Origin: Pseudomonadales bacterium
Lineage (GTDB): Bacteria > Pseudomonadota > Gammaproteobacteria > Pseudomonadales > Ketobacteraceae
Direction: 5' to 3'
Length of the DNA: 64,000 nucleotides
Assembly (NCBI GenBank): GCA_002708905.1
Contig: PAPM01000029.1
Location: 62,001 to 126,000 of the forward strand
The position numbers and the translations under genes are program-made. Of the stretch, positions 61,086 to 64,000 are shown piece after piece. How positions within the stretch are numbered: position 1 is the first letter of the stretch; each line of letters starts with the position of its first letter. Under the pieces are notes generated by a model, which worked only from the letters and a program-made list of their open reading frames with translations, was not told where the DNA came from and searched no databases.

Positions 61086-63419
61086 ATGATCAACATCGCT
61101 GACATTATTGCCAACGAGCTTGGCGTCAACCCACTTCAGGTCAAAGCCGCTGTCACACTGCTGGACGAAGGCGCCACCGTTCCCTTTATCGCCCGCTATC
61201 GGAAAGAAGTCACCGGTGGACTGGACGACACCCAGCTACGTAATTTGGAAGAGCGGCTGCGCTACCTGAGAGAGATGGAAGAGCGGCGTGAGGCCATTCT
61301 GAAAAGCATTACCGAGCAGGATAAACTAACGCCGGAACTGGAAGCCGCCATTAAAGCCGCGGACACCAAAACCCGTCTCGAAGACCTGTACCTGCCCTAC
61401 AAACCCAAGCGCCGCACCAAGGGCCAAATCGCCATTGAAGCCGGCCTGGAACCACTGGCCCTGTCGCTGCGTGCCGACCCCAATTTAAATCCGGAACAGG
61501 AAGCCGAGCAATACATCGACGCCGACAAAGGCGTGGCCGATGTCAAAGCCGCCCTGGACGGTGCCAAGTACATCCTGATGGAGCAGTTCAGCGAAGACGC
61601 GGATCTGCTGGCCAAACTGCGACAGTTCCTGTTCCAGAATGGCGTCCTCACCTCAAAAATGGTGGACGGCAAGGAAGAGGAAGGCGCCAAGTTCCGCGAT
61701 TACTTTGAACACTCTGAGCCACTGAAAAGTACCCCATCCCACCGTGCCCTGGCCATCTTCCGTGGTCGCAACGAAGGCATCCTGCAGGCCAGCATTATCA
61801 TTGAGCAGGAAGAAGGCGCCGTTGGCCATCCCTGTGAAGATATGATTGCGCAACATCTGGAAATCCGGGACGAAGGCCGCGCCGCCGACAAATGGCTGGG
61901 CGAAGTGGTGCGCTGGACCTGGCGTATCAAATTGCTGACCCACCTGGAGACCGAGCTGCTGGGTGACCTGCGGGAAAGGGCCGAAGAAGAAGCCATCAAG
62001 GTGTTCGCCCACAACCTGAAAGATCTGCTGATGGCGGCTCCGGCAGGCCCCCGTGCCACCATGGGCCTGGACCCGGGTCTGCGCACCGGTGTAAAAGTGG
62101 CCATCGTCGATGCCACCGGCCAGCTGGTGGAACACGGCACCATCTTCCCCCATGCGCCCCGCAACCAATGGGATGAATCCATTGCGGTGATCGCCGCCCT
62201 GTGTAAAAAATACAACGTGGAATTAATCAGTATCGGTAACGGCACCGCCTCCCGGGAAACCGACAAGCTGGCGGCGGAAATGCTGAAGAAACACCCGGAT
62301 CTGAAAGCGCAAAAGGTCATGGTGAGCGAAGCCGGTGCGTCGGTGTATTCCGCCTCCGAATTTGCCGCCCGGGAATTCCCCAAGCTGGACGTATCCTACC
62401 GGGGTGCTGTGTCCATTGCCCGCCGCCTGCAGGACCCACTGGCGGAACTGGTAAAAATCGAACCCAAGGCCATTGGTGTGGGTCAGTACCAACATGACGT
62501 GAGCCAGACCAAAATGGCCCGCAGCCTGGATGCGGTGGTGGAAGACTGTGTGAACGCAGTGGGCGTGGATGTGAACACCGCCTCCGAACCCCTGCTGGCC
62601 CGCATTTCCGGTTTGAACAAGACCATCGCCGGCAACATCGTCTCCTTCCGCAACCAGAACGGTGCCTTCAAGTCACGGGATGATTTAAAACAGGTACCGC
62701 GTCTGGGAGACAAGACCTTCGAACAGGCCGCCGGCTTCCTGCGTATCATGAACGGTGCCAACCCACTGGACCGCTCTGCGGTGCATCCGGAAGCCTATCC
62801 GGTGGTGAAAAAAATCGCCGAGAAGAACAGCCGTGATATCGGCCAGATCGTCGGCGACAGCAGTTTCCTCAAAAAACTGGCCGCCAACGATTATGTGGAC
62901 GACCACTTCGGTCTGCCCACTGTGACCGACATCATCAGCGAACTGGAAAAACCCGGCCGTGACCCCCGCCCTGAATTCAAGACTGCGGAATTCAAGGAAG
63001 GAGTGGAAACCATGGACGACCTGAAGCCCGGCATGATTCTGGAAGGCGTTGTGACCAACGTGACCAACTTCGGCGCCTTTGTCGACATCGGCGTGCATCA
63101 GGATGGATTGGTGCACATCTCTGTGCTTTCCAATACTTTTGTCTCTGATCCCAGGGAAGTGGTAAAAGCCGGTGACATTGTGCAGGTGAAAGTGGTGGAG
63201 ATTGATCTGCCCCGCAAACGAATCGGCCTCAGCATGCGCCTGGATGAGGCGGCCGGTGAGAAGATCGATGGTCCCCGCGCCCCGAAAGGCAAGCACGGCG
63301 GCAAGAGCAAGCCCCGACCTAATGCAGCACCCCAGCGCAGCAGCAAAGGTCCGGCTAACGCCCCGGGCAAAACCGGAACCTTTGCCGACCTGTTTGCCAA
63401 CGCCAAGAAGCTGCGTTAA
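61086..63419 (+). CDS. tex: Tex family transcription/RNA-binding protein
   Basis: A 777-residue Tex protein. It has an N-terminal Tex-like helical region ([21 protein letters not shown] in short units PFIARYRKE and GGLDDTQL), a YqgF-type RNase H fold ([14 protein letters not shown]), a helix-hairpin-helix region ([20 protein letters not shown]) and a C-terminal S1 RNA-binding domain (about residues 646-715, [20 protein letters not shown]), ending in a basic tail. Tex acts on transcription and RNA turnover and is often close to ompR-envZ. Length matches E. coli Tex/YhgF (773). Confidence 0.97.
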   Translation: MINIADIIANELGVNPLQVKAAVTLLDEGATVPFIARYRKEVTGGLDDTQLRNLEERLRYLREMEERREAILKSITEQDKLTPELEAAIKAADTKTRLEDLYLPYKPKRRTKGQIAIEAGLEPLALSLRADPNLNPEQEAEQYIDADKGVADVKAALDGAKYILMEQFSEDADLLAKLRQFLFQNGVLTSKMVDGKEEEGAKFRDYFEHSEPLKSTPSHRALAIFRGRNEGILQASIIIEQEEGAVGHPCEDMIAQHLEIRDEGRAADKWLGEVVRWTWRIKLLTHLETELLGDLRERAEEEAIKVFAHNLKDLLMAAPAGPRATMGLDPGLRTGVKVAIVDATGQLVEHGTIFPHAPRNQWDESIAVIAALCKKYNVELISIGNGTASRETDKLAAEMLKKHPDLKAQKVMVSEAGASVYSASEFAAREFPKLDVSYRGAVSIARRLQDPLAELVKIEPKAIGVGQYQHDVSQTKMARSLDAVVEDCVNAVGVDVNTASEPLLARISGLNKTIAGNIVSFRNQNGAFKSRDDLKQVPRLGDKTFEQAAGFLRIMNGANPLDRSAVHPEAYPVVKKIAEKNSRDIGQIVGDSSFLKKLAANDYVDDHFGLPTVTDIISELEKPGRDPRPEFKTAEFKEGVETMDDLKPGMILEGVVTNVTNFGAFVDIGVHQDGLVHISVLSNTFVSDPREVVKAGDIVQVKVVEIDLPRKRIGLSMRLDEAAGEKIDGPRAPKGKHGGKSKPRPNAAPQRSSKGPANAPGKTGTFADLFANAKKLR

Positions 63420-63433
63420 CAGCTACCTGAAAT

Positions 63434-63469
63434 AAAAAGCCCCGGTCTGAAAACAGTCCGGGGCTTTTT
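63434..63469. terminator. Bidirectional terminator between tex and the hydrolase gene
   Basis: A 12-bp stem (AAAAAGCCCCGG with CCGGGGCTTTTT) and a loop with a further CTG/CAG pairing; A and T runs on both sides serve both strands. It lies 14 bp after tex. Confidence 0.93.
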
Positions 63470-63504
63470 ATTTTCAAGCTCAGCAATATTGAGGAAACAG
63501 ACGA

Positions 63505-63999
63505 TCAGTTCACCTGATCCAAAAACGTCACCACATCCTGCAGCGCCAGTTTCCATTTTGATTCCAGCAACACGGCGTGGGGGCTGTCGTACACCACCAT
63601 GCGCTTACGCACACTGTCGATCTCATCATACACTTCCTGACTCGAAGAAAGGGGTACCAGAACGTCGTCCTTACCATGCAACAACAGCACCGGCACAGTG
63701 ATATGGCGCAGCCGTGGTTCGATAAAATCAATCGCTTTCAGCGTGGTACTTAAATAGGCCCCGGGTAGCCAGTCATGGCAGACTTCGGGATCGTCCATTA
63801 ACCGTTCCTGCAACTGCTCATCCTCGACCGCCATGCGCAAGCCGGTATCGGACTCTATCGCCGGAAGGCTGTCGAACCCTGACCAGAACCATTTGGCGGA
63901 GCTCAAAGTAATGTCGTTAACAAATTCCGGCGCCCTGATACCCAGTACCTTCAGACTGGGCTTGTAACCCACCCCGCTGGTGATAACACCATCCAGCAA
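63505..63999 (-). CDS. Alpha/beta hydrolase, C-terminal fragment
   Basis: The gene is cut by the right edge, and about 164 residues are visible. They include the catalytic aspartate region VPVLLLHGKDDVLVPL and the histidine in VYDSPHAVLLES, as in monoacylglycerol lipase-like and lysophospholipase-like enzymes. The nucleophile elbow lies outside the window. Substrate cannot be given. It converges on tex and shares the terminator. Confidence 0.82.
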   Translation of the reverse strand: MLDGVITSGVGYKPSLKVLGIRAPEFVNDITLSSAKWFWSGFDSLPAIESDTGLRMAVEDEQLQERLMDDPEVCHDWLPGAYLSTTLKAIDFIEPRLRHITVPVLLLHGKDDVLVPLSSSQEVYDEIDSVRKRMVVYDSPHAVLLESKWKLALQDVVTFLDQVN

Positions 64000-64000
64000 G

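Overview
The window comes from a gammaproteobacterial chromosome of moderate GC content. Two things support this. First, it carries a gene set that is clustered in many Gammaproteobacteria: cysQ-nudE, yrfG, hslR-hslO, pckA, then envZ, ompR and tex. Second, its lipid and ester hydrolases, MpaB-type oxygenase and citrate-hydroxamate siderophore genes suggest a marine, hydrocarbon-associated member of the Oceanospirillales/Pseudomonadales (Alcanivorax- or Ketobacter-like). The genus is inferred only. Almost all DNA is coding. No tRNA, rRNA, CRISPR array, insertion sequence or prophage was recognised, and no pseudogene is evident.

Layout. 1-7.9 kb holds the end of an outer-membrane barrel gene, a GST-like gene, nudE-cysQ, yrfG, hslR-hslO, pckA and rlmG. 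8-14.7 kb holds a PF10118 metal-dependent hydrolase, fbp, a periplasmic sugar dehydrogenase, an acetyltransferase, a small acidic protein, an ICMT-like membrane methyltransferase, a DUF2236/MpaB-type protein and a membrane-anchored alpha/beta hydrolase. 14.7-30 kb is an iron island: a Fur-box-preceded fhuC-fhuD-fhuB transport operon with a TonB receptor, then (minus strand) a secreted PETase/cutinase-like hydrolase and an aerobactin-type operon in the order iucA-iucB-iucC-iucD plus a small unknown gene, with a divergent MFS exporter behind a second Fur box.

30-38 kb holds a MORN-repeat/C13-peptidase fusion and an unusual corrinoid-linked module on the minus strand: a strong promoter, a cobalamin riboswitch, an exported membrane-anchored CobN-like protein, an ExbB-like channel protein and a DUF2149 protein. 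CbiZ (cobinamide amidohydrolase) lies just upstream. 38-48.5 kb holds a MAPEG protein, a von Willebrand A protein / membrane protein / PspA operon divergent from an OmpR-family two-component pair, a lipoprotein with thrombospondin type 3 calcium-binding repeats, a NarL-family regulator facing a hybrid histidine kinase, and a TPR protein. 48.7-64 kb returns to housekeeping genes: trhO, envZ, a pyruvate-kinase-like gene wedged between envZ and ompR, ompR, an RND efflux adaptor and pump, a DUF1631 protein, tex, and the end of an alpha/beta hydrolase.

How they fit together. The iron island should make, export and re-import one citrate-based dihydroxamate siderophore under Fur control. The CobN/ExbB/DUF2149 set looks like an envelope machine repressed by cobalamin, probably for tetrapyrrole (corrinoid) capture or processing. 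It resembles the hmuS-hmuU-hmuV part of Bacteroidetes haem loci, whereas the true cobaltochelatase is cytoplasmic. The pckA-to-envZ interval, much shorter in E. coli and Pseudomonas, is about 43 kb here and contains nearly all the accessory functions.
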